Part shown: positions 52,532 to 63,009 of the stretch, piece by piece
How the letters are laid out: each line of letters begins with the position of its first letter
Numbering within the stretch: position 1 is the first letter of the stretch
Assembly: GCA_009760885.1 (NCBI GenBank)
Contig: CM019700.1
Location: forward strand, 1,407,405-1,471,404
Direction: 5' to 3'
DNA: 64,000 nucleotides
Source: Achatina immaculata
Taxonomy: Eukaryota > Mollusca > Gastropoda > Stylommatophora > Achatinidae
Position numbers and translations under genes: made by a program
The notes under the pieces: model-generated
What the model was told of the DNA's origin: nothing
Seen by the model: only the letters and a program-made list of their open reading frames with translations
Database searches by the model: none

Positions 52532-53894
52532 TTTCCTTCACGGTCTGTCACAAGGTGTTTTAGTTGTTGCTCGTGGGCTGCTGGTTTCATGCACGGCTCA
52601 TACTTCTAATTGTGAAGTCATGGCAAGTCTCCAGGTTGTAGTATTTTTGTCTACAGTTGTGTAGTACACACAAAGTTTTGTCTATTGTTACCATGCCCTA
52701 GATTACGATTATCGATCGATGACCTGCCTCGTTTTCGGCTATCAAACATGGCAGACTCTGTTTTGGTCAACAGCAAATATGTTGTAGAGTAAGGATAGCT
52801 AGCTTAGGTGTTGGAAGCTGACTGCAGATAGATTAGGAGTTGATAGGTTTGTAGTTAGTTAAGGAGTCAAGATTGGAGTTGGTTAGCTAGCTAGTGTTCG
52901 AATTTCGGTTGGTAGTTCTGTCAGCATTGGCTTCCCGACATCTTCTGCCGGAGAAGACAAGGAGTCTAGATTAGGACAGGGTTGAGTTGCATTGGCGTCC
53001 TTTTCTTCCTTCGAATTGGCGTCAGGGGTGTGTTGGCGAGACTTGGTGGCGTCTACTCAAGGCGGCGACGATGTCCAGCTTGCTCAGAATCTTGGGGGGG
53101 GGGGGGCACCTCTAGCTCCTGGCCCCTAGGCAGCATAGTGGATAAAGCCATACCAGTAGCTTGTATCCGGTCCAGTGACGCTGATCCTGAACCAATATCC
53201 TGCCGGGAACCAGTGCAGCTTGTACGGTACATTTCGCTGGTACTATGTAGGAGGAAACAGATTATTGGTTCCATGTCTGAGTTTTTCCAGAAAGAGTCAT
53301 GTTACTATGGAAGAGGTTAGGCTTTGTCATGCAGTGCATTGGAAATGTACCAGAAGCCCTGGAAGTATCATTGCTACATATGAGAATTCCGTGGGAGTTG
53401 AAGGCTGCAGTTGGAGATTCTATTAAGCATAATTTTTTATAGATTGTATAGTTCTTGTGCAGCAATTAGTGAATGTATTTTTTTTTCCTCTGTTATTTTT
53501 TGTATAACGGATTTATTAGTAGTTAATTAGGATGGATGATAAATCATGTAGCCTTGAATAAGGTGACATTACTGATGATGACTTATTAATAGCCAATTGT
53601 TATGGCATTTTCCATGTTCAAATTGGTTATCTATCTTTGATGTGACAGCATTGCCTTGGATGTGACATTATTACCACGGATGTGATGTTATGAGGAGATT
53701 ACACAAACAAGTGTGGTTCTCTGATTGGGTACCTAGGCCGGAACATGCAGATTCCATGTAACCGAGCCTAAGGTGAAATTACCAGAGGGGGTCTTTTTTC
53801 TTTTAAGGACCTAGATATTACATTGTTTTGTTGCACGTACATGTGGTACGTGGCACAGTCCCTTTGGGAATAAATAAAAGGTGGATTAGCCTGA
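52532..53894. other. LTR element interior, first part: no conserved protein
   Basis: Frames up to 112 codons (52982-53320) show none of the gag zinc knuckle, protease, RT or integrase motifs. A G-run at 53093-53106 interrupts one of them. 53630-53690 has a TGTGACATTATTACC..GATGTGA repeated word. Confidence 0.6.
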
Positions 53895-54275
53895 TACCAA
53901 AGTTTTGCCTGTTCTGCATATGTTAATGGATAATTACATATGTTAAGAATGGATGATTATATGATACCTAAAGATTTGCCTATTCTGCATATGTTTAATG
54001 GATGATTACATATGTTAAGAATGGATGATTATATATGATACCAAAGATTTGCCTATTCTGCATATGTTTAATGGATGACTACATATGTTAAGAATGGATG
54101 ATTATATATGATACCTAAAGATTTGCCTATTCTGCATATGTTTAATGGATGATTACATATGTTAAGAATGGATGATTATATATGATACCAAAAGTTTTGC
54201 CTATTCTGCATATGTTTAATGGATATTTACATATGTTTAAGAATGGATGATTAATAATTGTAACCCAGATGAACC
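53895..54275. repeat. Internal tandem repeat of the LTR element, ~75-bp unit
   Basis: Five copies of a unit with TTTGCCTATTCTGCATATGT, TTAATGGATGATTACATATG and TTAAGAATGGATGATTATAT. More diverged copies follow to 54400. It is an internal non-coding array inside a mobile element. Confidence 0.9.
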
Positions 54276-55283
54276 TATTCTGCGTATGTACAGCATATAG
54301 CTGCATTTGTCAGTAATAGCAGATTATATATGGTACCAGAGTTTACCTATTCTATGTATGTATATTGAGGAGTCACACATAATAGAAATAGATGATTGTA
54401 TATGAAGTGGACATGGGCTGAGTATAGCCGAATGTCACACGAACAGTTTATGGGTATGGTCAGAGTATGATGTTCTATGTTGAGAGTCGATTATTATCTT
54501 TGAATTAGCCTGGAGTTATAATTTAAATAGGTACACTGGTTTTTTTTGGAAAGTTTTGACAGGCAAACCTCTACCTTTTGGGATGGGGGAATATTATAGC
54601 AGTACAGGCTAGGGGTTATACCCAGGATTGGTACTTAGGAAATAATTAATAGAGTGAGTACCCTTGTTTGAAAGGTAGGTTGGTTGAGACCATTGAGCGG
54701 GGGTCTTGGGAAAAGCGTGCAGCATGGAGAAAACTGAGTGGGTAGGAATAGTATATATACCACTCACGATTAGTCTAAAGGCAAGAGCCTTACTTGTTTT
54801 GTGTAGCAAGAGCCTTACTTGTTTTGTTGTAGGAAGAATTTTTTTCGTTTTGATGTAGATGGAATCTCGTTTAGGAAGAGTTTCTAGCAGTGGAAATTTG
54901 TTGGTAGTGGAGGAATTAGGTTTCTTGATCGCTGAGGTTTTAGGTGGAATGTTGTGAGTATGATTTCATGTGTATAGGACTTATTGTAAGGCGGATTGCC
55001 TTTTACTCATTTTCCTGTTATGTCCATGTTGCGGACAGTCTCATGCGCCAGATATAGGATGGGTTGTTATGGAGATTGCATATGTTATACGTTACTACTC
55101 ATAGCGTTGAATATACACATAAGAGTAGGTAGTTATTTGAATATTGTACACCTTGGTACACCTTGTGGGTAGAATTAGGGTTGTGTTGGATAGTGATTAG
55201 TTTGATTAATTTTTTTTTTGGAGAGTTTTCCGTAAAAGTTAGTAATTTTTTGTTGGAGATATTTGATGGCCAAATATCTACCT
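54276..55283. other. LTR element interior, last part: no conserved protein
   Basis: AT-rich, stop-dense. AAGAGCCTTACTTGTTTTG is duplicated at 54782-54825. Confidence 0.6.
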
Positions 55284-55301
55284 TTAGGGGGTGGGGAGAT
55301 A
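55284..55301 (+). promoter_or_regulatory. Polypurine tract
   Basis: TAGGGGGTGGGGAGATA lies directly before the 3' LTR and would prime plus-strand synthesis. The same kind of word (TTTTGGGATGGGGGAATATT) occurs at 54577-54596. Confidence 0.75.
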
Positions 55302-55304
55302 TTC

Positions 55305-55978
55305 TGTAACAGAATAGCAATTCTGTTCAGAGATTAATTGTGTAGCGCTAATAAATTGTTGCGTAGACTACGTCATTAGGAAGGCCCGTGTGCAAAAAGT
55401 CGTTAGAAAGGTCCGTGTGGAAAAAAGCCGGTCGTTAGGCAGTTTTTGTGTGATCGTTGAACTGGATGGACGTGTTGGGCGAACGAGAATGGGGTAGAGC
55501 GAGTCTTGTTGTCAGAATTAGTTTAGTTTGTTTTTCTGTGTGGCTGCAGTCCTTGGTTAGCCTGTAAGTATGGTTTTTGGTATGAATAAATCATTGTAAG
55601 GTTTTCCTTGCCCATGTGGCGTAGATATTTCACGCCGGGCATTTGTTGCTGTGAATTTCTGTAATAAATGTGTGTTGTCTGATGATAAACTACACCAATT
55701 GGCTTTGTGGAAATTCTCATTGTTGACCAGTTTGTTTTGGTCGGAAGACTGCCAAGTTATGTTCAAGTTGTATTGTACTATCTTTTGTGGAGTTGAAAGC
55801 CTGGGTGTCTTGTTGTATTTTCTTAGTGTATAATACAGAAAATTAGGTGATGGTTAGAACACCAGCAACAAGAAGAAACTTATATAAGTTGAAACTGTAC
55901 TCCACAAGAGGATTCAATCAATCCAGTAGTCTCCTTGTAAGGGGAATCCTGCCTCAGTGGCGCCGTGATTCTGCTTCA
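55305..55978 (+). repeat. 3' LTR, 674 bp
   Basis: Same sequence as the 5' LTR apart from the T-run (TTTTT versus TTTTTT) and GGTTAGCC versus GGTAAGCC. This points to recent insertion. Confidence 0.93.
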
Positions 55979-55982
55979 CACT

Positions 55983-56395
55983 CTCTCAACACGTGACTCG
56001 CCAACCATCAAGTACTGAAATGACATAGTTAGAAAAGCAACTTGTTAGATATTGTTAGAAATTATTTTAATGTTTGTTAAAAAAAAACATATGTTAGAAG
56101 ATCTGTATTTACAATGTATTTTTATTTATGTATATGTCTGCGTGTGTATGTGTGCATGAGTGCTATTTTATTAGGTTAATTACTTCCTCTCTTTTACCTT
56201 GAATGTAGTAGTTAAATCTTACACTCTTTTGATATGTTTTTCCTAATTTAATTTGTATTTTTGTACTAAATCAAGTGTGTGGGAAGAATGAAAGATGGAG
56301 TGATGAAGGGCAGAATGTAAGACGGGTCTGCGTGCCCAATTCTTTACCCTTTAAAAATAAAGATTATTCATTCATTCATTCATTCATTCTTCAGC
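55983..56395 (+). mobile_element. LINE G 3' untranslated region and (ATTC)n tail
   Basis: Continues LINE G after the LTR insertion. Ends with GGGCAGAATGTAAGACGGGT, CTGCGTGCCCAATTCTTTAC, AATAAAG and (ATTC)6 at 56368-56391. A fragment of the same 3' end occurs at 47.4 kb. Confidence 0.8.
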
Positions 56396-57279
56396 ATTTT
56401 AAGATTCCTTCATAAAATTCAGCCGTAAACAAGGAATGACTGAAATCATTTAACATCTTGTACATATTATGGTTAATAATATTTAATTATAATTTAATAT
56501 TTTAAAAACAAAATCGTCCCTTATCTGGTTTCAAACTATTGTCCTTAATGATTAATTGTAAGTGTAAACAAAGAGAACTGTAGGCAAGAAAATATGATAA
56601 AATGCTTGTACATAAAGTCTAGTGTTACATAAGTGTCACATGCATACATAAACCCTCAATGCGTAACACACATTATGTAAATCTTACATAGAACATATCA
56701 TTCCTCTATCAACACTATACCTGAGTGTGTCGGGGTGTATCGGAGAGATCGACAGCACAGCTTGCATGCGTCCATTCACATAATATACATCACAACCAAA
56801 GCATGCATATATATATATATATATATATATGTGCGCGCGCGCGTGCGTGTGCGTATCAATCGACGAAATACACACTCTTTCGGCTTAAACGAAAACATAA
56901 CCCCTTCCAATTCCTTGGCACCTTCCTACGTGCTCGATGTACAATTTCCAGACCGATTAAAATTCTCTCATATCCTCCTATTTCTACTGTTTCAGTTGGT
57001 ACCGATTTACCCAGAGTTGCGCACGATCTGAGCTGACCGGTCCCTGAACTTATTTTATTCCTTTTTAATGCTTCTTATATTTAAAGAAAAACTTAGGCTT
57101 AATAACATATTCCTACATATTCCCCTCTTTTTATTATTATTATTATTATTTTTCTGTTTGGTATGGATACTCCCCCCCCCTCTAAAAATACATAAACATT
57201 GTACTGTTACTATATTCGTTTATATCATAAAATTGAAGTATTTATCTCTTTTGTGCGGCAAGTACAGTTTCGCTGATGC
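56396..57279. other. No gene seen; (AT)n(GC)n microsatellite at 56805-56852
   Basis: ATATAT passes into GTGCGCGCGCGCGTGCG, a candidate for left-handed DNA. Otherwise AT-rich, with no recognisable protein. Confidence 0.6.
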
Positions 57280-57535
57280 TTTCGATTTCTGATACCAGTC
57301 ACAAGTTTTTATTACTGTAAGTCGAGTCGGCTGGTTATATCTGCTGAGGACACACAGTTTTGCTGATGATTGTTGATGATTGCTGATGATTTCTGATGCA
57401 TTCTATTTCTGATGCCAGTCACAAGCTTTTATTACTGTATGTCGAGTCAGCTTGTTATGTCTGCTGAGGACACACAATTTTGCTGATGATTGTTGATGAT
57501 TGCTGATGATTTCTGGCCGTGCTTTTTTTGACTCA
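57275..57535. repeat. Tandem duplication, ~121-bp unit
   Basis: TTTCTGATACCAGTCACAAG through GCTGATGATTGTTGATGATT is present twice, with GCTGATGATTTCTG closing each. Confidence 0.9.
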
Positions 57536-58254
57536 GAGTTCCGCATGATTTTCACTCTTTAGCCTGGATGTCTTATCGTGAAACACCTTTTAATGTCAGT
57601 GTGTCGGGGTCGGCCGGTTCATTCAGTTAAAGCACAAGTTGTGCTGACGTAATACAAGTTCATGAACTGTTTTCATGTAAGGCGCTGGTTCTGATTTGCT
57701 GATCGGTTGTACATGGTTTTGCTGGTTTCAGAATTTCTCCTTTTTTAATAAATACTGGCTAGAATTTATTCACATCTTCCATTTCACTGTAAATAATTGT
57801 GGGAATACACATTACAGTTGTCCTCACACTGAGAGACGCAATTCTTTAAAAAAAAAAAAAAAACAAATCCTACGGAGAATGTACAGTATCTGCTGTCTGC
57901 CGAAACATTTCTAACCGTCTTTTCTTCATGCTTGCTTCTGATTCATCTCCCTGGCTCTATCTGCTGGTCCTAAATTACGGGTTCATTCATTGACCCCTTG
58001 TCATGAGTTATTTGTCACGATCTGCGCTACTGGCCTCTCTGTGAGCATGTGGGTTCGCTGAGCTTTGATGCCGTGCGTACGTGATGTAACGTATATGGAA
58101 ATTCCCACGTAGAATAGTTCAACTCTGAACCGCTTGTTGACCTCTGGTCAGCTGTGTTGGTAGCACTCGCTGACCTTATTCATTTTTTTTATAAAATTGC
58201 TTCCGGTATTAAAAAAAAACTTAGGTTTAATAACCTGTCCATATTCTTATATAA
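57536..58254. other. No gene seen
   Basis: A-run at 57849-57864; no recognisable frame. Confidence 0.4.
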
Positions 58255-58640
58255 ACAACAGCATCATCATCATAGATAACAGCAACAGCAAGAACATCAA
58301 CAACAACGTCGTCATCATAAATAACGACAACAGCAACATTCACAACATCATCATCCACAACATCATCATCATCAACAATAGCAGCATCATCATCAAATAA
58401 CAGCAACAACATTTACAACGTCGTCATCATAAATAACAACAACGGTAACATTCACAACAACATCATCATCAACAACAGCAGCATCATCATCAAATAACGG
58501 CAACAACATTTACAACAACGTCGTCATAAAATAACAAGAACGGCAACATCAGTACAACAGTAACATCAGTACAGCACCAACATCAATACAACAGTAACGT
58601 CATTGCAGCACCAACATCAATACAACAGCAAGAAGAATCT
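58255..58640. repeat. Mixed (CAA)n/(CAT)n array
   Basis: AACAACAGCATCATCATC with a larger repeat (AACAGCAACAACATTTACAA, CGTCGTCATCATAAATAAC) recurring about three times. Right end changes to ACAGTAACATCAGTACAGCA units. Confidence 0.93.
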
Positions 58641-60095
58641 TCTGACCTCAGAAGACATCTTCCGAAAGCAGGGAAACAAGACAAAGCAAAAGGCTGACGA
58701 ACATCCTGCATCCTGTTTGTTCAACTTCATGGGTTAATTACTGACTTCAGACTCGCAGCCTGTATTACGTTCTGTAATCCATCCTGTCTTTCAAAGGTAG
58801 TACGCCCTTTCTCAGCTTACTACTGTCATGTATACTTTGGCAGGCATGATACTAATATCATATATCAACTAATGAGGTAAAAAAATTTATATCTTTCCAA
58901 ACAGGAAGAAATCATATGGCCAGGGGATGTAATTATACTCTAACCGTAGGCCTGCCCTACGTTGTTAAGTCTCGTTAAGGATTATGGAGAAATTTACCAG
59001 GCACGAAAAGTTTAGAACAGTACTCTGAGAAGAAGACAGGCTTAGCGCTTTTCTTTGGTAAAAATTCTGACACAGAAAAGATGTCTGGTCTTAGATTTAG
59101 AGCAGAAGAGAATGAATCTGACAGAGAAAGAAACGGTGAAATTATTACTTAACAGTTTTTTATATCTCCTGTGAATATTCTTGATAAAATATATGTGGGT
59201 TTATGTGTATGTTCTTGTGCAAATTAACTGTGTAGGAAGTAAGAACCAAAGTGGAATGGTTGTCTCCCTTATTTATATCTTTTTATCTCCAATTTTTATG
59301 TCCCTTTGGAAGCTTTACATCACGCGTTTCGTATTGTTTCTATTTCTTCTCATTTCTGAAACATTTTTTGTTTCCTTCATCACGTTTACACTGAACGTGG
59401 CTGATCCTAGACAATAGGATCAATACAAATGAAAGAAACAAGATTTCCATATTCTTCCAAGTTTTGATTCCGTCTATAAGTTCATGTGTTCCCTAAATCT
59501 TGCTTCCCGTATCGATCGCTTATAAGCAGTCAGCCTTGTGGATCAATTGCAGGTTTGAAAAGTAATGAGCAGGCCGTGGATGATGGAGAGTTAGTATTTG
59601 TGATGTTAGTCTCATGTTCTGCGTGTTATACCCACGGGCTTCGTCAACAGAAGTTTGTGGGCTTAAATACAACCCCCGAATCGTAGATTTTTCAAAGAGT
59701 ATTTCAGATACGACAAGGAGGGGTTTGGGGGTTGGGGGGAGACTTTTGCTGCATTTAGTTGCGGAGAGATAAAGAAGATCTGTATGTATGTGTATGTGTG
59801 TGTTGATTATCTTTCCTAGTTTGGTTGATCAGTGGGATAATTATTTGGAGAACAAACAAGGTTTTATCGCATAAAAGAGGCAAAGATATCTCTACAAGTG
59901 GTTATCACATCAAAGCGTTGTTGTAGGATCGTTAAGAACTGAGAACATATGGAAATGTTTTCACGCACATGTTCTTGGTATTTGATTGCTTTGTTTGGGA
60001 TAAGGGTTGGAATACTGTGAGGGGGAATGTGGTGGAGTGTTGAGGGGGGGTGGAATACTGTGAGGGTGAATGTGGTGGGGTGTTGAGGAGGGGCG
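58641..60095. other. No gene seen
   Basis: Largest array-poor stretch of the window. Frames at 59181-59417 and 59486-59686 are unrecognised and lack coding features I could name. GGAATACTGTGAGGGKGAATG is duplicated at 60010-60085. Confidence 0.4.
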
Positions 60096-60488
60096 CTAGA
60101 TGCTCTTGGTTTCTGACTTCTTTGTTTCTAGGGCCTAGATGCTCTTGGTTTCTGACCTCTTTGTTTCTAGGGCCTAGATGCTCTTGGTTTCTGATCTCTT
60201 TGTTTCTAGAGCCTAGATGTTCTTGGTTTCTGATCTCCTTGTTTCTAGGGCCTAGATGCTCTTGGTTTCTGATCTCTTTGTTTCTAGGGCCTAGATGCTC
60301 TTGGTTTCTGATCTCTTTGTTTCTAGAGCCTAGATGTTCTTGGTTTCTGATCTCCTTGTTTCTATGGCTTAGATTTTCTTGCTTTCTGGTGTTTCTAGGG
60401 GCTAGATTTTATTGGTTTCTGATCTCCTTGTTTCTAGGGCCTAGATTTTTATTGGTTTCTGATCTCCTTGTTTCTAGGGCCTAGATGT
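60096..60488. repeat. Minisatellite, 39-bp unit
   Basis: Ten copies of CTAGATGCTCTTGGTTTCTG plus ATCTCTTTGTTTCTAGGGC. The + frame reads LFLGPRCSWFLIS. A two-unit higher-order repeat (GGGCC/GAGCC, CTC/TTC) is visible at 60170-60360. Confidence 0.95.
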
Positions 60489-60780
60489 TGTTGACAACTC
60501 TTAATGAAGAACTTTACTCAAGGGAACCTGTTACATATCTAGTATTTAATTACATCAGCGGTCTTCTATCCTTCCTGAAACACATCGACGACTCTGGGCT
60601 TCTCGCCAGCCTCCATCGTCATGGGGGGGGGGGGAATGGGAGCACGCCGAGCCCCACTCCGGTTGATTGATTTGTTACCAGGAAGAGTGCTCGAAAATTG
60701 AGGATATTCTTAAGCACTGATTGGTTGAGTGTGATCACAAGACTTCCTGCTCAGATTTGATTGCCCGGTTGTGATCACGT
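60489..60780. other. No gene seen
   Basis: G-run at 60623-60634. No repeats. Confidence 0.35.
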
Positions 60781-60830
60781 GCCGTTTTAAATACACCGGT
60801 CCCCACTCTCTTCTTCAAGTCAGTGGCTTC
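60781..60830 (+). promoter_or_regulatory. Weak TATA/initiator-like pair
   Basis: TTTTAAATACACC at 60784-60796 is followed by AAGTCAGTGGC about 33 bp downstream. It precedes repeat X copy 2. Speculative. Confidence 0.3.
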
Positions 60831-60839
60831 TGATTATTC

Positions 60840-60955
60840 TTCAGTCTTCCTGGAACTGCCAGCTGTGTTTATTTTTGCAGCTGAGACGATGAAGATGGAG
60901 AGCCACAGCGTCGTGTCGGCTTGGGAGCGGGTCCTGCCAGCTGTTCTTTCAGTCT
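60840..60955 (+). repeat. Dispersed repeat X, copy 2
   Basis: Similar to 5590-5700: GCAGCTGAGACGATGAAGAT, GTCGTGTCGGCTTGGGAGCG, CAGCTGTTCTTTCAGTC. Confidence 0.55.
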
Positions 60956-61019
60956 CTGAGTGCAGTTAAAAAACCCACGGGCTGTGCAGTACTGCTTTAG
61001 CAGACTCAAGCACCGTGTG

Positions 61020-61835
61020 GACTATGGCGATCCTTGTCCCAGTAGCCAGGCTAGGGCTGTAACGGGGGGTTGGGGGGGTGGTGCCAGCGGATGATGTGAG
61101 ACAGGGTCTTGGTTAGCTATGTTTCGCTTACCCTGGCGCCAACATGTTAGCTATGGTTCGCCTACTCTGACGCCAGTATGTTAGCTATAGTTCGCCTACC
61201 CTGACGCCAGTATGTCAGCTATAGTTCGCATACCCTGACGCCAGTATGTTAGCTATAGTTCCCCTACCCTGACACCAGTATATTAGCTATGGTTCGCCTA
61301 CCCTGACGCCAATATGTTAGCTATAGTTCGCCTATCCTGATGCCAGTATGTTAGCTATAGTTCGCCTACCCTGACGCCAGTATGTTAGCTATAGTTCGCC
61401 TACCCTGACGCCAGTATGTCAGCTATAGTTCGCATACCCTGACGCCAGTATGTTAGCTATAGTTCCCCTACCCTGACACCAGTATATTAGCTATGGTTCG
61501 CCTACCCTGACGCCAATATGTTAGCTATAGTTCGCCTACCCTGATGCCAGTATGTTAGCTATAGTTCGCCTACCCTGACGCCAGTATGTTAGCTATAGTT
61601 CGCCTACCCTGATGCCAGTATGTTAGCTATAGTTCGCCTACCCTGACGCCAGTATGTTAGCTATGGTTCGCCTACCCTGACGCCAGTATGTTAGCTATGG
61701 TTCGCCTACCCTGACGCCAGTATGTTAGCTATGGTTCGCCTACCCTGACGCCAGTATGTTAGCTATAGTTCGCCTACCCTGACGCCAGTATGTCAGCTAT
61801 GGGTTGCTGAATGCTAAATCAGATAGCGACTTCGC
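61020..61835 (+). repeat. Dispersed repeat W with its core amplified into a 34-bp array
   Basis: Left flank TCCCAGTAGCCAGGCTAGGG and GACAGGGTCTTGGT, right flank ATGGGTTGCTGA and TCAGATAGCGACTTCG, match the two halves of the element at 40.9 kb (reverse). Between them, 61111-61800, are about twenty copies of TTAGCTATAGTTCGCCTACC plus CTGACGCCAGTATG. A six-unit (204-bp) block with the variants GTTCGCATACC, GTTCCCCTACC and CACCAGTATATT occurs twice, at about 61211 and 61415. Confidence 0.93.
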
Positions 61836-62244
61836 CCCCCCCCCCCCCCCGCAAGACAGTTACAACTAAATTAAATTCATTAAATTGTATTCATTAATAG
61901 TCTTCCTTTAATGATAACATAATGTGGGAGTAATTTTTTGCTTTAATTGTAACCAGTCAAACAACTATATCTGAGCACCGTAGTGCATTCGTCCCGTTCG
62001 TTCCCCCCCCCCCCCCCTTTTAGGCCGCGATCCAAATTTGGTGGTGATGTAGTTGAGGTAGGGGCGCTAGAAGAAATAATAATAATAACAATAATAATAA
62101 TCATTCGTGAAAGAAACCTTGCCATTATTATTTTTTTTCATATTCGCTCCGATTAAAAAAAATTTGTATAGGAAATACTTTTAGTATTTCGAGTATGCCA
62201 TAATATCTTGAAAAAAAAATGTTGGCAAGTGACATTATTACATA
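61836..62244. other. No gene seen; C-runs
   Basis: C-runs at 61835-61850 and 62004-62018, and an (AAT)n stretch at 62076-62101. Confidence 0.5.
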
Positions 62245-62311
62245 CACTTGACCACCACAGATCCGGCAATCACTTGTCTGGCACTAATTTCCGCGAGAGA
62301 CGTAGCGGATT

Positions 62312-62582
62312 TTCCAGGTCACAGCAATTATTGAGGAAAGACGGTGGCGATGGTTGGGACATGTGCTCCGAATGACTGACAGCTCACTATCAAAAATAGC
62401 ACTAAGATGGACCCCACAGGGGAACAGAAGCAAGGGTAGACCAAAGGAGACATAGGGAAGGACAACAGAGAGGATGTTGAGCACTAGAGGGCTCACTTGG
62501 GCAAGAGCGGAAAAAAAAAGCAAAGGACAAGTGTTTATGGGAAAACCTTTGCGGAAGCCCCATGTGCTCTGGGCACTTAAGG

Positions 62583-62621
<39 letters not shown>

Positions 62622-62622
62622 A
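62312..62622 (+). mobile_element. LINE family E, copy E2: last ~300 bp
   Basis: Reads ERRWRWLGHVLRMTDSSLSK, IALRWTPQGNRSKGRPKE, then after a stop TWARAEKKSKGQVFMG and the untranslated CTTAAGGTTC with (AG)n. Same family as E1. Lies inside the pogo-like element. Confidence 0.85.
62586..62618. repeat. (GA)n microsatellite at the E2 3' end
   Basis: Grown from CAGAGAGAG, which E1 also has in short form. Confidence 0.9.
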
Positions 62623-63009
62623 ATGAATACAAACATTGCTTCTTGTTGCGTGAAGTGCAAACATCGTAGGCTGTCCATAACAGGTAAAGTAGAATATCAG
62701 CTGTGCAAAGTTTGTATGATTTATACAGCATTGTCTCATCTACAGTTTATGACATAAAGAAACAGATAGAAAAATTACATGTACTTGTAATCTATACCTG
62801 TGTTTCATTAAAGTCTCATTTGATTCCCATTTAATTTTTCTTTTTTTTTCCCTTTTATAAATCTGCATGTGCTGACTTTCAAAGGTAGAATGAAATAGTT
62901 AGCTGGTGGGTTAAGTGTATTCTAACGTAACCATCACTAATCCGGCAAAATCCATATATCCGGCATCCAACAGGTCCCGATGATGCCGGATTTATGATGG
63001 TCAAGTGTA

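Larger units (their letters stand above)
51838..55978 (+). mobile_element. Non-autonomous LTR retrotransposon, complete, with CACT target duplication
   Basis: Two direct repeats of 675 and 674 bp bound 2.8 kb of internal DNA. CACT occurs immediately outside both ends (51834-51837 and 55979-55982), matching 4-bp integrase duplications. LTRs begin TGTAAC and end TTCA. A putative primer binding site TGGCGCCGTGACCAGC starts 2 bp after the 5' LTR. A purine tract AGGGGGTGGGGAGAT precedes the 3' LTR. I see no gag, protease, RT or integrase in the interior, so it must borrow proteins from an autonomous relative (LARD-like). Orientation is inferred from the primer site and purine tract. Confidence 0.93.
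62245..63007. mobile_element. Pogo/Tigger-like DNA transposon remnant, host of LINE E2
   Basis: Left end CACTTGACCACCACAGATCC GG and right end (reverse) CACTTGACCATCATAAATCC GG form inverted termini with further CCGGCA words inward (62270s and 62940-62970). TA lies outside each end (62243-62244 and 63008-63009). CGGAT-rich termini and TA duplication suit pogo-like elements. No transposase remains. Confidence 0.72.

Noticed and set aside
55523..55766. Reverse-strand frames within the LTRs as genes
   Set aside because: They are identical in both LTRs because the LTRs are copies, lie antisense, and show no protein family features.
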